64,000 bases of DNA. Origin: Apus apus (Eukaryota > Chordata > Aves > Apodiformes > Apodidae). This document shows positions 37,701 to 46,947 of this stretch, one piece after another; positions within the stretch are counted from its first letter, which is position 1, and each line of letters starts with the position of its first letter. Position numbers and translations under genes: made by a program. A model generated the notes under the pieces. It did no database searches and was not told the origin of the DNA. It saw only the letters and a list, made by a program, of their open reading frames with translations. The stretch covers positions 45,098,405-45,162,404 of the forward strand of contig NC_067312.1 of NCBI RefSeq assembly GCF_020740795.1. Direction: 5' to 3'.

Positions 37701-40700
37701 CTCCCAAGCTAGTAAGTAGTATGTTCTCTCAGTAATTCCATTAGATCCATGCTAATCAGTTCACTATACTATTACTTTTTTTTTTTTCTTAATATGTCAT
37801 TCTGTTACTACATTTGGTCTTGAAAACTATCTAGAGATATTTTTTTTGTTGGAGAAAGTGCATGTGAGTAAAGTGAAGGAGAATGATAAGCTGGAATGTC
37901 CTGTTGACAGTGATGAGTATCTTTATCAGATCAATTCCTAGTAAGATACATAAGTTAGAGAACTGCTTCACTGTGCCACCCTGTGAAATTGTTCTTTTGG
38001 TACAGCCTTTGGAGAAGAAAGCATGCATCATTTCATCATTTCACTCCCACTCCCTTCTCCTCTGCTGTAATAGCTAGTGTAGAATAAAATATACTGCTAT
38101 TCCAACAAGCTCAGGGTAATTTGTGGAAGGGGATCAGGAAGAAGGCCTTGACCAGATGATTTCTAGTCTTAAGGTATTTTAATGTACTCCTGGAATCACA
38201 GAATTGTCATGGTTCAAAGAACCTCTGAGATGAGAGTCCAACCATCAACACACAAACTCCAGACCACAAACAACCACACACACTTCACTGAAAAAACTCC
38301 CACACAAAAAACCCCACAACCTTGGCCGTGAGAGCATGCCCTGAAGTGCCACATCTACATGTTTCTTGAATGCATCCAAGGACAGTGACTCGACCACCTC
38401 CCTGGGTAGGCTATAATCCTGCCTGACCACTCTTTCAGTGTAGAGATTCTTCCTAATATCTAGTCTAAACCTCCCCTGCCGCATCTTCAGGCCATTCTCT
38501 CTGGTCCTGTTGTTATTTACTTCGGAGGAGAGGCCAACACCCACCTCCCTACAGCCTCCTTTCAGGTAGCTGTAGAGGATAGTGAGGTCTCCCCTCAGCC
38601 TCCTCTTCTCCGAACTACACATCCCCAGTTCCCTCAGCCACTCCTTGTATGACTTGTTCTCTAAACCCTTCATCAGCTATCCTCATAGCCCATTTTGGAG
38701 GGGTGAGGAAATTATATGGACAGTTTAATTTTTAATTCAAATTATGGATTCCGCGCAGGATGATGTGGGCAGCAGGAGCTGTAGCAGCAATGTCAAGCAT
38801 TATGTTCCCAGCAATCAGTGCTCTGGTTTCACGAAATGCAGAGTCAGATCAACAAGGTGAGTACTGAATTAACTTTTGTTCCAGCATCAGACTGCTTTCT
38901 TGGATGACTCTTCTGTCTAGAAAGCAGAATACTTACCTAGATGTACTTTTCAAATATGTTGATGAGTATTAAGTTTCTTTGGTAGTAGCTATGGAAGTCT
39001 ACCAGTCTTTGTAGAGGGGAAGGAGGTACACAAATTTATCAAATTTGCATTACCAAGTACTTTCCATCTGTGATAAGCTACTTCTTCTCTAGTCTCCTGT
39101 AAAAGTACAACAAAAGCAACAAAAACAGTGGGGTAACTTTCATGTTTTTTTCCTTACTTTTTTTTTTAATTAAAAGTAATATTCTCTAAGTAGGTAATGA
39201 TTATTGTAACAATACTACCTTTTTAATGAAAACTAAACCACATGTTACCAGATTAAAATCAGTCTGTACAAGAAGCTCTATTCTCTGTGGAAAAGTTTGC
39301 CTTATTTGTTATAATGCTTCAGATTTTCAAGGAATAGAAGAGGAAGCTTAAGCAAATAGTTGATCTGAGAAGACAGAAGAAAATAATTTGTTTTGTTATG
39401 AAGGGCAATGAAAAATCAGAAATAGCTTTTCATTTAAAATTGAGGGAAAAGTGTAATCAGAAAATATCACACACCGATGTATTCTAGCTGAATTTTGTGT
39501 TCTCTTTTAAAATATCCTGTACGTATAAATTATAAGTATCGATCTTGCTTTAACATTGTACAACTTGAAGTTAGATAATGGGAGGTGCAGTTCTAGGAGG
39601 TAATTTCTGTTGAATATGAGAGGTGCAAAAGACAGTATTTTACATGGCAACTTTTATAATTTCCCTTTTTGTTTCTAATAGAGACATTTAAAGGAGTTTT
39701 AAGAGACTTGTTTTCTATTTATGTCGTAAAACAAATGGTTTAGCTAAGTCGACAGAAGTAATTGGTCTTTCATTTTACATAGCAGAAACCTACTGTTAAT
39801 AGCTCATACATTAATTTCTACAGCATACATTAATTTCTACAGTGAAATTTTGCTACCCAGTGGCACCAAGATTTCAAGCTTACATGTCAACATATGAAGA
39901 AAAAAACTTGGACAATTTTCTTTTTGGCATGTTTTTTTTTTCCTTCCATTTTACAAGTTACTGCCTTAGGAATGAAGGGTATATGCAGACTACTAATAAT
40001 GTAAAAAGTGTTCTGTAGAATATTAATCTGTAAGATTGTAAAAAAACCTTTCACTTAATAAAGGTGAAACAGAAATGCACCCATAGAACTTAAATTAATC
40101 AAGCCTTTGAAATAATCAGCTGTAAAGCTGCAGCCAATCTAGTATTGTGGGTTTACTGTAGTGCTCCTGAATTTACTGCCCTGAATAAGTTACTTGGTAC
40201 CTGAATAAATCATGGGTTTAGACTGGTGAAGGGAAGAAATCTGTTACAATTTGTGCATACTTTGCCAGTAGCAGCACTTAAGACGTAGATATATTACTCT
40301 AAATTTCACTAGAAAATAAATTGAGCAGGTATCATGCTAAATGTCTGCTTTCTCTGTTGTAGGCTTTGAGAGAGAGGGGAAGAAATGTAACATAAAAACT
40401 AGAGTTGTACATCAGTTTAGTCACTCATACCCAAAACTCATCACTTCCAGTAGCATTCAGGTACAGTGACAGATCTATGGTCATTCAGAGGATTATTTTA
40501 ATGCAGCAGAGTTGTCTTCAGTGTGTTTCTTGTGGTCTTAGCATGTAGAAATAATTTGAGATATACTATTTTGGAACAGCCATTAGAATGTTAGCTGTTG
40601 GCACTGAGTGTTTAAATCTTCATAAAAAAAATTAAATTCTGACTTTTTTTTTTTTTTTCTTCATTAGGTGTTGTCCAAGGAATAATAACTGGAATAAGAG

Positions 40701-43700
40701 GACTGTGCAATGGCCTGGGGCCAGCACTATATGGCTTTATTTTCTTTCTCTTTGATGTGGAGCTCAATGAATTGCCACCTGAGCAGTCTTCTGGAAAAAA
40801 AGCAGTGCATGGTCCCAGTGATGAGGTCAGTTTTTAATTTGGTTCCAAGTGTGAAGCATAGAACTCTTAAGGATAAAAGTCTGTAATTTTTAGTTGTTTT
40901 AAAGTCTTGATATCTAATTCTTCAACTCCTTAATTCTCACATGAAAGCCTTATTGAACTGTTAGCTCATAATTTAAATTTGTTATTAAATATCTAGATTT
41001 ACAGTATTAGCACTTTAGTTTCAATATTCTAACAGAGCCAGTTAACTTCTTTTGATGTAAATCTGTTCAAAACATATGTAATCCTGAATTACAGCAAACC
41101 ATGAAATTTTCACAATAGGAAGGTCATTTTTTTAACAAGGTTATCTTTGAACTTCACTCCATCCTGGGCTGTATCAAAAGAAGTGTGGTCAGCAGACTGA
41201 GAGAGATGATTCTGCCCCTCTACTCCACCCTGGGGAAGACCTCACCTAGAATACCGCGTCCAGCTCTGGTGCCCCCAGCACAAGAAAGATGTGGAGCTGT
41301 TGGAATGAGGCAATGGTCTCTTAGCTGGTCACTAAACTAGTTAAGAAAAACAACAGATTAGCTGTATATTTAAGTCACTGGTGGATGTTACTGTGGAAAC
41401 AACCGTTTTTTGTTCATCTCCCCAGTCTGTGGGTCTTTCCGGCTATTAACTGTAGCCAGTCCTTGAACATACTGCTCACAGGTGCTCAAGTAAACTCAGT
41501 AGAATTTTAGAGTAAAGGGGCAAATACATTCTTTTTGGTGTAGCAAAAGGAAAATATAATAAAATATAGCAAAACCTTTATGATAATTATTTCAGAATTT
41601 GAAGAGCTTTATCATGCTTCCGCTAATTAAAATTTCGGTCTTGAACTCTGTTTCTTAAGGCCTTGAATCACATGAGCTTTTCTTGGGGATAGGGAGTGTG
41701 TTGGCTGCTTGACCTCATACATGTATTTCTGTTACAAGTGATGTCAGTATGTTGTTACTTCCAAGAGTATCCATGTGAGGTTTTTGCTGAAGTAACCAGA
41801 TGTATTATTACAGTGGAAGAACTGAATGTTCCAGAAAGTTATACATTATTTACAACTTCTGTTGTGAAATTTTCTGCAGCTTGTGGGAAAAGAAATTATT
41901 GTACTGAAGCTTAATGTATGAGCTTCCTTATAAAATAATTGTTTTCCTAAGCTGTAAATGTAAACTGTCATTTCAGACATCATTGTTTTCTTGAAAACCT
42001 ACTTAATAAATAAGTAAGCATTTTTAAATTAGCAATACAGCAAAATCAGGAAGTATTTGCATAATCAAGATTGCTTTTTGTTCTAGTTTCAGTGGGACAT
42101 CTCTTACGTTTAATTATTGATGTACTCACAAGCTTTGTTTATTTGTGATTGCATCTTTCCCTGTTAAAACTTACTAGGCACCTAACATGTAAAACTAACA
42201 TCTGGGAAAATAAAAAAAAATAACAGTGGGGAAGAAGTCCACAATTTAAATATTGTATAGCTTTAAAAACTGATCTAAGTAAAATGAGTGGAAGTGGAAA
42301 CCAGGGAATGCACCAAGGTTAGATGAGGAAATCGGCAAATATGTACAAACCCAGCTTGGATTTGCAAGGCCTGAATGCAAGCTATTGGTCTCTTGACTTT
42401 TTTCAGTGTTTTAAGTTGATAGCTAGGAGATACTTTACATATATATGTAGTTTGAAAATAGTTTTCTTGATTTTTATTAGATGTTAATACATGTTCACTA
42501 ATAAGCCTTTTACCTTCTTTTCAAAAGTTACTGGAGGCCTGTGGAACTGCAGTTAACTGCTTTAATGTGCTTCAGTCTGTGACAGGTGTTGTCAGGGTTG
42601 GGTTTTTTTGGTGCTTAAGCTTATATTTTACCCCATAAGGTAGAACTCTATCAAAAATTCCATAGGAACTCAGTTGAGAATGCATGTTACAGTACTCAGC
42701 CTTGTTTAAACCTAATGTGCTGTTGAGATGCATTAAAAGCAGATCTTCCTTTGTTTCCACTTGTATAATACTGGATGTTACTGCAACTGCAGGAAATGAA
42801 TTTTTAAGTTATCAGAAACAGTTTGTTTATATAAATATTGTTAAAATTGTTGATGTGAAGAGTAAGTTGGTGTAAATTTCGGCACATTTTACTTTGAGAG
42901 AATTCTTGATCCTTTAAAATAAACACATTTAAGTTTAACTTAACTAGTGAAAGCTGACTATTGTCATAATTTAGTATTGCACCTTTCAGATATAAGATCT
43001 TCTGTTTTTACTGATCGAAAGAGTGCTAAAATGAATTGTTAGATATCATATTTATCTAAACCTTCATATTCAAACAGTGGTGACAGGAAAAGTCTGTGTG
43101 TAAATTTCAGTTACTTAATGTGTAGAATAAACGGAGGAGATACATCCTAGTTGTAATTTGTGGTGTTTTTTTAAACAGCTCAAAATTGGTTTGTTTGGTT
43201 GTTTTTTTGGTTGGTTGTTTTTTTGGGATTTTTTTGTTTGTTTATTTCTTTTTACTTTATTAATTTCTGTTTCTCTTGAGGATATAAGACTAGGTTTTAC
43301 TGAGTGTCACTTGTTTTTTTTCTCCCAGAAGTGGGAGAGCTGCAGTGTTACCGCATGTCACACTTGTGATTCTCTTCCATGAATTCAAGATTCCACAAAT
43401 TCCACTTATTCAAGAAAGACTGTGTGTATGCTATGCAGAGCATAAATAGTAGAAGTTAAGCATACCTGTCTCAATTCCATTTAAGTAACTGTTTTTGAAA
43501 CTGGAGAGTCTAAAGAGGGGAATGAAGTTGCATCATTTTAATTATCCAGAGGGAGCCCTTACAGCAAACAGTGCAATCATAGGCTGTGTTTGGAGAGTGA
43601 TGATAATAGTTGGCAATGCATTGACTAAGGACTGCTTTTCAAAACTTCTTACTCCCTTGGAAGTTTATTACATTCTTTAAGCACTTGTGGGCTTAATACT

Positions 43701-44862
43701 ACTTGAAGATTTAAGTAATATTTTCAATATGAATTCTGTTAGTATCATAGAATAACAGAATCATAGAACCACAGAATTTGCTGAGCTGGAAGGGACCCAT
43801 CAGGATCATCAAGTCCAACTCCTGTCCCTGTATTGGGCACCCCTAGAATCACTCTGCTTATAACAAGACTCGAAGCAAGGAAAATGTCCTGTTACTGTAT
43901 GCTTATTTTCAGCTACTTTCCTACTTCCTGTTAGAATAACTTCCTGCATTTCATTTGGTAGAAGCAAGTACCCAGAATTCACAAGTTTTGTCTTATTTTT
44001 ATTTAGTTTTAGTTGACAAAAATGCAGAAATTCTTTAAGAAAAAAAACCACTGGATTGTTGACACTTTCTTTAGTAGGATGTTTTCATCAAACTTAGCTG
44101 GTTTAAAATTGGTATTAACCTTTCTGGTACTTATTTTTAGTTGTGGTTGTGAAATGTGGTAAGTTGTATTTTAAATTTTAACATGAACTGCTTGGAAGCA
44201 AGGGAGAATAACTCCAAATACCAAGTTGTTACATGTGCCAGCAACCTGTCTCTGCAATGAGAACTGCATAACCTGCTGTTGTTTTCCTCACTCATGTATT
44301 AATTTTAGGTTTGCTTACTTATTCAACTAACCTAATTCTAAAGTAAGTTGGCCATGAAAGCAAGTGGGAAAAGTGAATTTAAGTTAAAGATTTATTGAAA
44401 CCTTATCCTATTACTATTCTGAGGAGTCTTGCTGATTTAACAGGCATGCTGCCTAAGAAAAAAAGGTATGAAGAAGCATCCGTCAACGCCTGCTTAATTT
44501 GCTAGGCAATTCTGTTGTTAACTGATAGCTGTTTGCATGAACTTCGTAGGCATTGTAAATATGTCCCCCATTATCTCCTCCCTTCATGGTATAGTTATTG
44601 ATGCAGATGTCCATGTCTAAAACCTCATAAATTCTTTTACATGCTTGTTTCTCCACAGAGGGGAATCATTCCTGGTCCACCCTTCCTGGTTGGAGCATGC
44701 ATTGTTCTTCTGGCATTTCTAGTCACCTTATTTATTCCTGAGCACAGCAAAGCCGACAGTACTAGAAAACACAGCAACAGCATCAGCCATACTCTGAGTA
44801 ACAACCTAGACCAAAGTTGTGAAGAGGACATTGAACCATTGCTGCAAAATAGCTGTGTATAA
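10273..44862 (+). CDS. MFSD14B: MFSD14B (HIATL1) gene, 12 coding exons, reading frame broken in this copy
   Basis: This is a major facilitator superfamily (MFS) membrane protein, family 14B. The family has about 12 transmembrane helices and acts as an orphan solute-carrier-like protein of internal membranes; its substrate is not established. Joined exons total 1524 nt, giving 507 residues, against about 506 in human MFSD14B as I recall it. All twelve exons are flanked by GT and AG with consistent phases, except the exon 3 acceptor. Hallmarks are [10 protein letters not shown] (MFS motif A, exon 4), [13 protein letters not shown] (exon 7), [10 protein letters not shown] (exon 9), [18 protein letters not shown] (exon 11) and the EDIEPLLQ tail (exon 12). 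The tail and YLSASYGD favour MFSD14B over MFSD14A. Lesions are the exon 3 acceptor, two frameshifts and a stop in exon 6, and an early C-terminal stop. Presence of all introns excludes a processed pseudogene. Whether it is translated is uncertain: it could be a degenerate gametolog, a pseudogene, or a functional gene with assembly errors. Confidence 0.93.
10417..12563 (+). other. MFSD14B intron 1, left part
   Basis: Begins inside the CpG island and becomes AT-rich. Apart from a small CR1 end at 11901-12010, nothing is recognisable. Confidence 0.5.
11901..12010 (-). mobile_element. CR1 LINE 3' end fragment
   Basis: Starts AGAATCATAGAATGGTTTGG and continues TTGAAAGGGACATTAAAGA, the reverse complement of a CR1 3' tail, then a short piece of CR1 3'UTR. 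Confidence 0.85.
12564..12830 (+). repeat. G/T-rich low-complexity tract in intron 1
   Basis: About 270 bases almost free of A and C on the plus strand, built of alternating T and G runs such as TTTTTTGGGTTTTT and a G9 run near 12751-12759. It is a candidate G-quadruplex-forming sequence. Long open frames on both strands here are artefacts of the composition. Confidence 0.9.
12831..18320 (+). other. MFSD14B intron 1, middle part
   Basis: AT-rich intronic sequence. ORFs up to 122 codons occur (for example 13011-13331 and 16779-17147 minus) but none shows a recognised family, splice context or conserved motif. Confidence 0.5.
18750..19307 (-). pseudogene. CR1 ORF2 RT catalytic fragment
   Basis: 185-codon frame starting [20 protein letters not shown] and including [12 protein letters not shown], the RT catalytic aspartates, then the thumb and C-terminal region to [16 protein letters not shown]. 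Its continuation is in a third frame (18406-18828: [15 protein letters not shown] to [13 protein letters not shown]). Confidence 0.93.
19318..21285 (-). pseudogene. CR1 ORF2 main fragment (endonuclease and RT N-terminal part)
   Basis: 655-codon open frame. The apurinic-endonuclease-like domain covers about residues 40-265 and the RT domain starts about residue 480 ([48 protein letters not shown]). The second catalytic motif (FADD) lies in the next fragment (18750-19307), so the enzyme is split by a frameshift. This is the most intact CR1 protein in the window. Confidence 0.93.
21288..21578 (-). pseudogene. CR1 ORF1 C-terminal remnant (SGNH-esterase type)
   Basis: 96-codon frame ending a few bases before ORF2. 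It reads [33 protein letters not shown] and [17 protein letters not shown]. The last segment matches the D-x-x-H block of SGNH hydrolases, with Glu in place of Asp. The N-terminal half is lost to 5' truncation near 21737. Confidence 0.8.
21738..24058 (+). other. MFSD14B intron 1, right part
   Basis: AT-rich intronic sequence without recognised genes; a (GTTT)n run at about 24029-24050 serves as the exon 2 polypyrimidine tract. Confidence 0.5.
24059..24148 (+). CDS. MFSD14B: MFSD14B exon 2 (first transmembrane helix)
   Basis: 30 codons in phase 0 between TTTCTTAG and GTAAGT. It encodes [20 protein letters not shown] and continues [10 protein letters not shown], the strongly conserved first helix of MFSD14 proteins. 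The upstream polypyrimidine tract is a (GTTT)n run. No damage seen. Confidence 0.93.
24149..26562 (+). other. MFSD14B intron 2
   Basis: AT-rich, no repeats of recognised family and no coding signal. It ends in CTGTCAA, not CAG. Confidence 0.7.
26563..26625 (+). CDS. MFSD14B: MFSD14B exon 3 with defective acceptor
   Basis: 21 codons reading [20 protein letters not shown] then K, phase 0 to a GTAAGA donor. For the frame to match exon 2, the exon must begin at 26563, but the two preceding bases are AA, not AG. The nearest AG (26562-26563) would start the exon one base late and shift the frame. Identity is clear from HETF and FLMNGL. The usual Ile in MNGLIQG is Thr here. Confidence 0.88.
27690..28062 (+). 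mobile_element. CR1 LINE 3' fragment
   Basis: Frame at 27623-27979 shows [38 protein letters not shown] and [17 protein letters not shown], the end of CR1 ORF2. It continues to the tail TTAATGATTCTCTGATTC ending near 28062. Confidence 0.93.
28811..29097 (-). mobile_element. CR1 LINE 3' fragment
   Basis: Starts CACAGAATCACAGAATCTTA and translates on minus to [20 protein letters not shown] then [20 protein letters not shown]. Low divergence from the 18.3 kb CR1 suggests a related subfamily. Confidence 0.94.
29415..29542 (+). CDS. MFSD14B: MFSD14B exon 4 (MFS motif A)
   Basis: 128 nt from CCACAG to GTAAGT, entering in phase 0 and leaving two bases of a Trp codon. It reads [20 protein letters not shown], then [32 protein letters not shown] is the loop 2-3 motif A of the major facilitator superfamily. 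The frame is open. Confidence 0.95.
29543..32232 (+). other. MFSD14B introns 4 and 5
   Basis: Intron 4 (29543-30382) and intron 5 (30498-32232) flank exon 5. They are AT-rich and contain no recognised repeat or extra exon. Confidence 0.65.
30383..30497 (+). CDS. MFSD14B: MFSD14B exon 5
   Basis: 115 nt from ATTAG to GTAAGA; it completes the split Trp codon and ends in phase 0. It encodes [20 protein letters not shown] followed by [18 protein letters not shown], a membrane helix and the conserved ADVTQEHER loop. The frame is open. Confidence 0.95.
32233..32457 (+). CDS. MFSD14B: MFSD14B exon 6, frameshifted with internal stop
   Basis: 225 nt from GCATAG to GTAAGA, six more than the 73 codons recalled for human. 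It starts [10 protein letters not shown], then loses one base near 32260-32265. The expected frame resumes as [20 protein letters not shown] in the next frame. A six-base insertion (about 32328-32333) and an extra G near 32340 restore the first frame, giving [20 protein letters not shown] and later WEQADPFA. In the spliced frame a TAG stop falls at 32320-32322 between the two frameshifts, so a full protein cannot be read as written. Identity is certain; cause is not (true lesion or assembly error). Confidence 0.9.
33548..33661 (+). CDS. MFSD14B: MFSD14B exon 7
   Basis: 38 codons, phase 0, between TTTACAG and GTAAAT. It reads [20 protein letters not shown] and then [18 protein letters not shown]. 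The frame is open, but some usually conserved positions differ from recalled human (KKVGKD becomes KNIRKD, LLIC becomes LPIF with a proline in the helix, LYLRQ becomes VSLRQ), consistent with relaxed constraint. Confidence 0.93.
33848..34406 (-). mobile_element. Solo LTR, avian endogenous retrovirus type
   Basis: Read on minus it starts TGTCCTGGTTTTGGCTGGGA, a widespread avian LTR start, and has a TATA-like CATATAAAG (plus 34138-34146 region), an ATTAAA, and an end ACCAACA. TG and CA termini are flanked by CATGT on the left and CATAT on the right, a near-matching 5-bp target-site duplication. No internal retroviral genes are present. It lies in intron 7, antisense to the gene. Confidence 0.85.
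34742..34813 (+). CDS. MFSD14B: MFSD14B exon 8
   Basis: 24 codons, phase 0, between CTTCAG and GTAAGT. It encodes [20 protein letters not shown] then IVVQ. The IGFGS start matches MFSD14B rather than MFSD14A (recalled MKFSPES). The frame is open. Confidence 0.92.
34814..37282 (+). other. MFSD14B intron 8
   Basis: Over half is the CR1 at 35800-37153; the left part is AT-rich with nothing recognisable. Confidence 0.65.
35800..37153 (+). mobile_element. CR1 LINE fragment (RT to 3' region)
   Basis: Frames show [19 protein letters not shown] and [16 protein letters not shown] (35893-36120), then after a break FADDMKLGG near 36310, and [20 protein letters not shown] through [13 protein letters not shown] to [19 protein letters not shown] (36416-37102). 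Plus strand, same direction as the gene, with several frame breaks. It ends in a partial 3' tail (CTCCAGCAGGGGGCGTTG) near 37153. Confidence 0.95.
37283..37395 (+). CDS. MFSD14B: MFSD14B exon 9
   Basis: 113 nt between TTGCAG and GTAAGC, ending in a split Trp codon. It reads [20 protein letters not shown] then [17 protein letters not shown]. The GLGFQ of the family is GLDFQ here, placing a charged residue in a membrane helix. The frame is open. Confidence 0.93.
37396..38758 (+). other. MFSD14B intron 9
   Basis: AT-rich, with a CR1 fragment at 38192-38690 ending about 70 bases before the exon 10 acceptor. Confidence 0.65.
38192..38690 (-). mobile_element. CR1 LINE 3' fragment
   Basis: Starts TGGAATCACAGAATTGTCAT; the minus-strand frame 38245-38673 reads [40 protein letters not shown] and [23 protein letters not shown]-rich 3'UTR lies between the tail and the ORF. 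Confidence 0.93.
38759..38856 (+). CDS. MFSD14B: MFSD14B exon 10
   Basis: 98 nt between CCGCGCAG and GTGAGT; it completes Trp and ends one base into a Gly codon. It reads [20 protein letters not shown] then [13 protein letters not shown], nearly the recalled MFSD14B sequence. The acceptor tract is short and interrupted by purines, and a CR1 insertion ends only about 70 bases upstream. Confidence 0.94.
38857..40667 (+). other. MFSD14B intron 10
   Basis: AT-rich, no recognised element; a short near-tandem duplication (ACATTAATTTCTACAG twice) lies at about 39800-39842. Confidence 0.65.
40668..40825 (+). CDS. MFSD14B: MFSD14B exon 11
   Basis: 158 nt between ATTAG and GTCAGT, ending in phase 0. 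It reads [20 protein letters not shown] then [20 protein letters not shown] and a variable loop [13 protein letters not shown]. The [17 protein letters not shown] block is the most conserved stretch of the family. The acceptor has a long T tract. Confidence 0.94.
41155..41309 (+). mobile_element. CR1 LINE internal fragment
   Basis: ATCCTGGGCTGTATCAAAAG to AAAGATGTGGAGCTGTTGGA corresponds to the ILGCIKRSV...CVQFWAPQ...KDVELLE part of CR1 ORF2. It is truncated at both ends. Confidence 0.9.
43743..43852 (-). mobile_element. CR1 LINE 3' end fragment
   Basis: CATAGAATAACAGAATCATA then GAGCTGGAAGGGACCCATCA, the reverse-complement CR1 tail and 3'UTR. Confidence 0.9.
44659..44862 (+). CDS. MFSD14B: MFSD14B exon 12 and early stop
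   Basis: 68 codons including TAA, preceded by CTCCACAG. It reads [20 protein letters not shown] (last helix) then [20 protein letters not shown] and a cytosolic tail with [13 protein letters not shown]. Human MFSD14B, as I recall it, continues about 16 residues (WELSSFEEP...). After the TAA the same frame still reads RLASEETLE then a second stop, which looks like a decayed version of that tail. Confidence 0.92.
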   Translation, partial: RGIIPGPPFLVGACIVLLAFLVTLFIPEHSKADSTRKHSNSISHTLSNNLDQSCEEDIEPLLQNSCV

Positions 44863-45325
44863 AGGTTAGCTTCTGAGGAGACACTGGAATAAATTCACGC
44901 ACAGCTCTGAAAACCTGGTGGGTTGTGCAGAGTGTCTGGTATCTAAAAGGAATGCAGCTGTGCACAAGGGAAGGTCACATGCTGTATGATACTTGAGGTT
45001 GATACCATATTTCCATGAGGTTTGTTTAGCATTGCAGTTCACAGGTGTGGTTCTACCCAATATTGGACTGCAAATTGTATGTCAAATCCTAGTACTGGGT
45101 AGAGACCTGAATATGCAGACATAATGGAATTTTTTTAGAGATTTGAATGTTCAGTTCTCAAAGTTGTTTGCAAAATAGTCAGTTTTGAGACAGAATGGTT
45201 TCTGCCACCACTGTTAAAGGTTGTTTTGTGTTTCTTACGCCATTTATCCGCATGTATACCACATGTAGCCCTCACAATGTAAGAGGGACATACCCCTAAT
45301 TTTGGTATCTGAAATAGTTGTTATC

Positions 45326-45331
45326 AATAAA
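45326..45331 (+). promoter_or_regulatory. Proximal polyadenylation signal AATAAA
   Basis: Canonical hexamer 464 bases after the stop codon; would give a short 3'UTR. Confidence 0.5.
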
Positions 45332-46246
45332 AGCAATTAAATTACCTGAAGACACACTCTCAAATATTATTTAGTACCGAGAAGTCCAGTGGTATTCAGA
45401 AGGCACCAGGATAACTTCTGAGGGTCTGCGATCACACATTACAGTCATTACCCAGAAACTAAGGTCATATTGAAGTCTTACACCCACATGCCAAAAAAAT
45501 CAGTTTGAATAGTTAAAGCGGATCCAGATGGTAACTGAGAGCACTGGTCACATGAATGTTTTTCTGATAAATAAAAATAAAATAGAATTTTAGTTATAAA
45601 ATGAGCAGTATCAGAAATGTCGACACTCCTGATTTCTGAAGCAGGAAAACCAGTGGTTGCCAGAGAAGTTTACGTCAAGAAATATGTATATTTATTGCAT
45701 TTTGTCATTTTATTATCTGTCATATGAAAATAATCTTTCCTGTTAATTCTTTTCAATCCTACCTTAACTGCTACTTACTGTTCAGTTATTAATAATAATT
45801 TGCCTTTGTATCACTGTCTTACCTTCTGAATCTGATGGATAAATTAATATCAAATTTCATTTCTAAAAGATGATTTAAAGGAGTTACGAATGGCTACAAG
45901 TGTGCTAATTTTTAGAACATTTTATGAAGAATACACAGATTTATATGTATTTTGCTGCAGTTAAATGGACCATTACATCCAATTTTAATGAAGTACTCCT
46001 ATGAATATTTTATCTGTATGCAATATATGTAGATATTTGTAACAAGTTTTAATATTCCCAGATGGGATGGTGTGTAAATCATGTGTTTATAAATATATTT
46101 GAGGATACTGACAGTTAAAGGGCTATGTATTGACTGAACAAATTTTAAATATATATATTTTGAAACTTGTTCCACATTGAGCAGAGATGACAAAACCTTT
46201 TGTACTATGCATTTTGTTTTTTAAGTTAATAAGCTCCCTGATGCAT

Positions 46247-46252
46247 AATAAA
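46247..46252 (+). promoter_or_regulatory. Distal polyadenylation signal AATAAA
   Basis: Canonical hexamer with a downstream GT-rich element; likely the main 3' end of the gene. Confidence 0.6.
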
Positions 46253-46396
46253 TCTGTATCTTAAGCTTTCTAGGTTTCATGTGTGTGTTCTTTAAAGTTC
46301 ACTGTTGTGCCTTCTGTGCATCAGAACAGAAGTGCTGCATTACAGTACCTGCATTCCTGTTTTACTGTTGTTTTGTGTCTGCATCATGAAACATGG

Positions 46397-46947
46397 TGTT
46401 ACAGTTTGAGGGGGCACAAGCTAATTATATGGTATTAATACAAATACCTAGAGAGAGGTTGTTGTTGGAAGGACCTCGGGATAGAACAGAAGGGTAAGTA
46501 CTGCCTCCTATTTTCTGCCATACCCTGTAAAAGCCAGGAGGAGAGAAAGTCCGCCCTTTCCCTTCCTCCTTCCTCCCTCCCTTTTCTCATCTAACAAACA
46601 TTCTTGAAGGGAGACTCCTGGTCTTTGTCTCCACCTTGCCGTGTGCTGTGCAGGATCTGACTCCATCAGTTGCTGGGAATAGCCCAGGTCCCATTTCCTG
46701 AGACCATTCTACCATGACAGACTTTTAAGAGACATCAGTGACCACTGAAATTGAGTTTTATATATATTTGTATATTTTTCATTATTATCCCATGTGTTAC
46801 TCTTCCCTTCCCTGTTCTAGTAAACCTCTTCTAGCTTTAATTTCCAGCCTGAAATCTTTTTCTTATTCCCCTTTTATTTTCCACTGGGAGGGTGGAGGGC
46901 AGCAACTGTTCTGTTTTTGTTCACCCAGACCACTAAATGGAGACACA
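46397..46947 (+). mobile_element. Probable solo LTR just after the MFSD14B 3' end
   Basis: Starts TGTTACAGTTTGAGGGGGCA and ends near CCACTAAATGGAGACACA, in the style of avian LTRs whose 3' part has a TAGTAAACCTCTTCTAGC polyadenylation-like segment and a CTGGGAGGGTGGAGG run. Flanks CATGG and CAGGG match at 4 of 5 bases if the end is 46947. No internal coding region. Confidence 0.6.

Larger units (their letters stand above)
40826..44658 (+). other. MFSD14B intron 11
   Basis: Holds two small CR1 fragments (41155-41309 plus and 43743-43852 minus) and a G/T simple tract at about 43185-43240. No extra exon recognised. Confidence 0.65.
44863..46270 (+). other. MFSD14B: MFSD14B 3' untranslated region
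   Basis: AT-rich sequence without repeats or coding potential between the stop codon and the second of two AATAAA signals (45326-45331 and 46247-46252). The distal signal is followed by GT-rich sequence (TTTCATGTGTGTGTTC) suited to cleavage near 46265-46275. The end is inferred, not observed. Confidence 0.6.
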
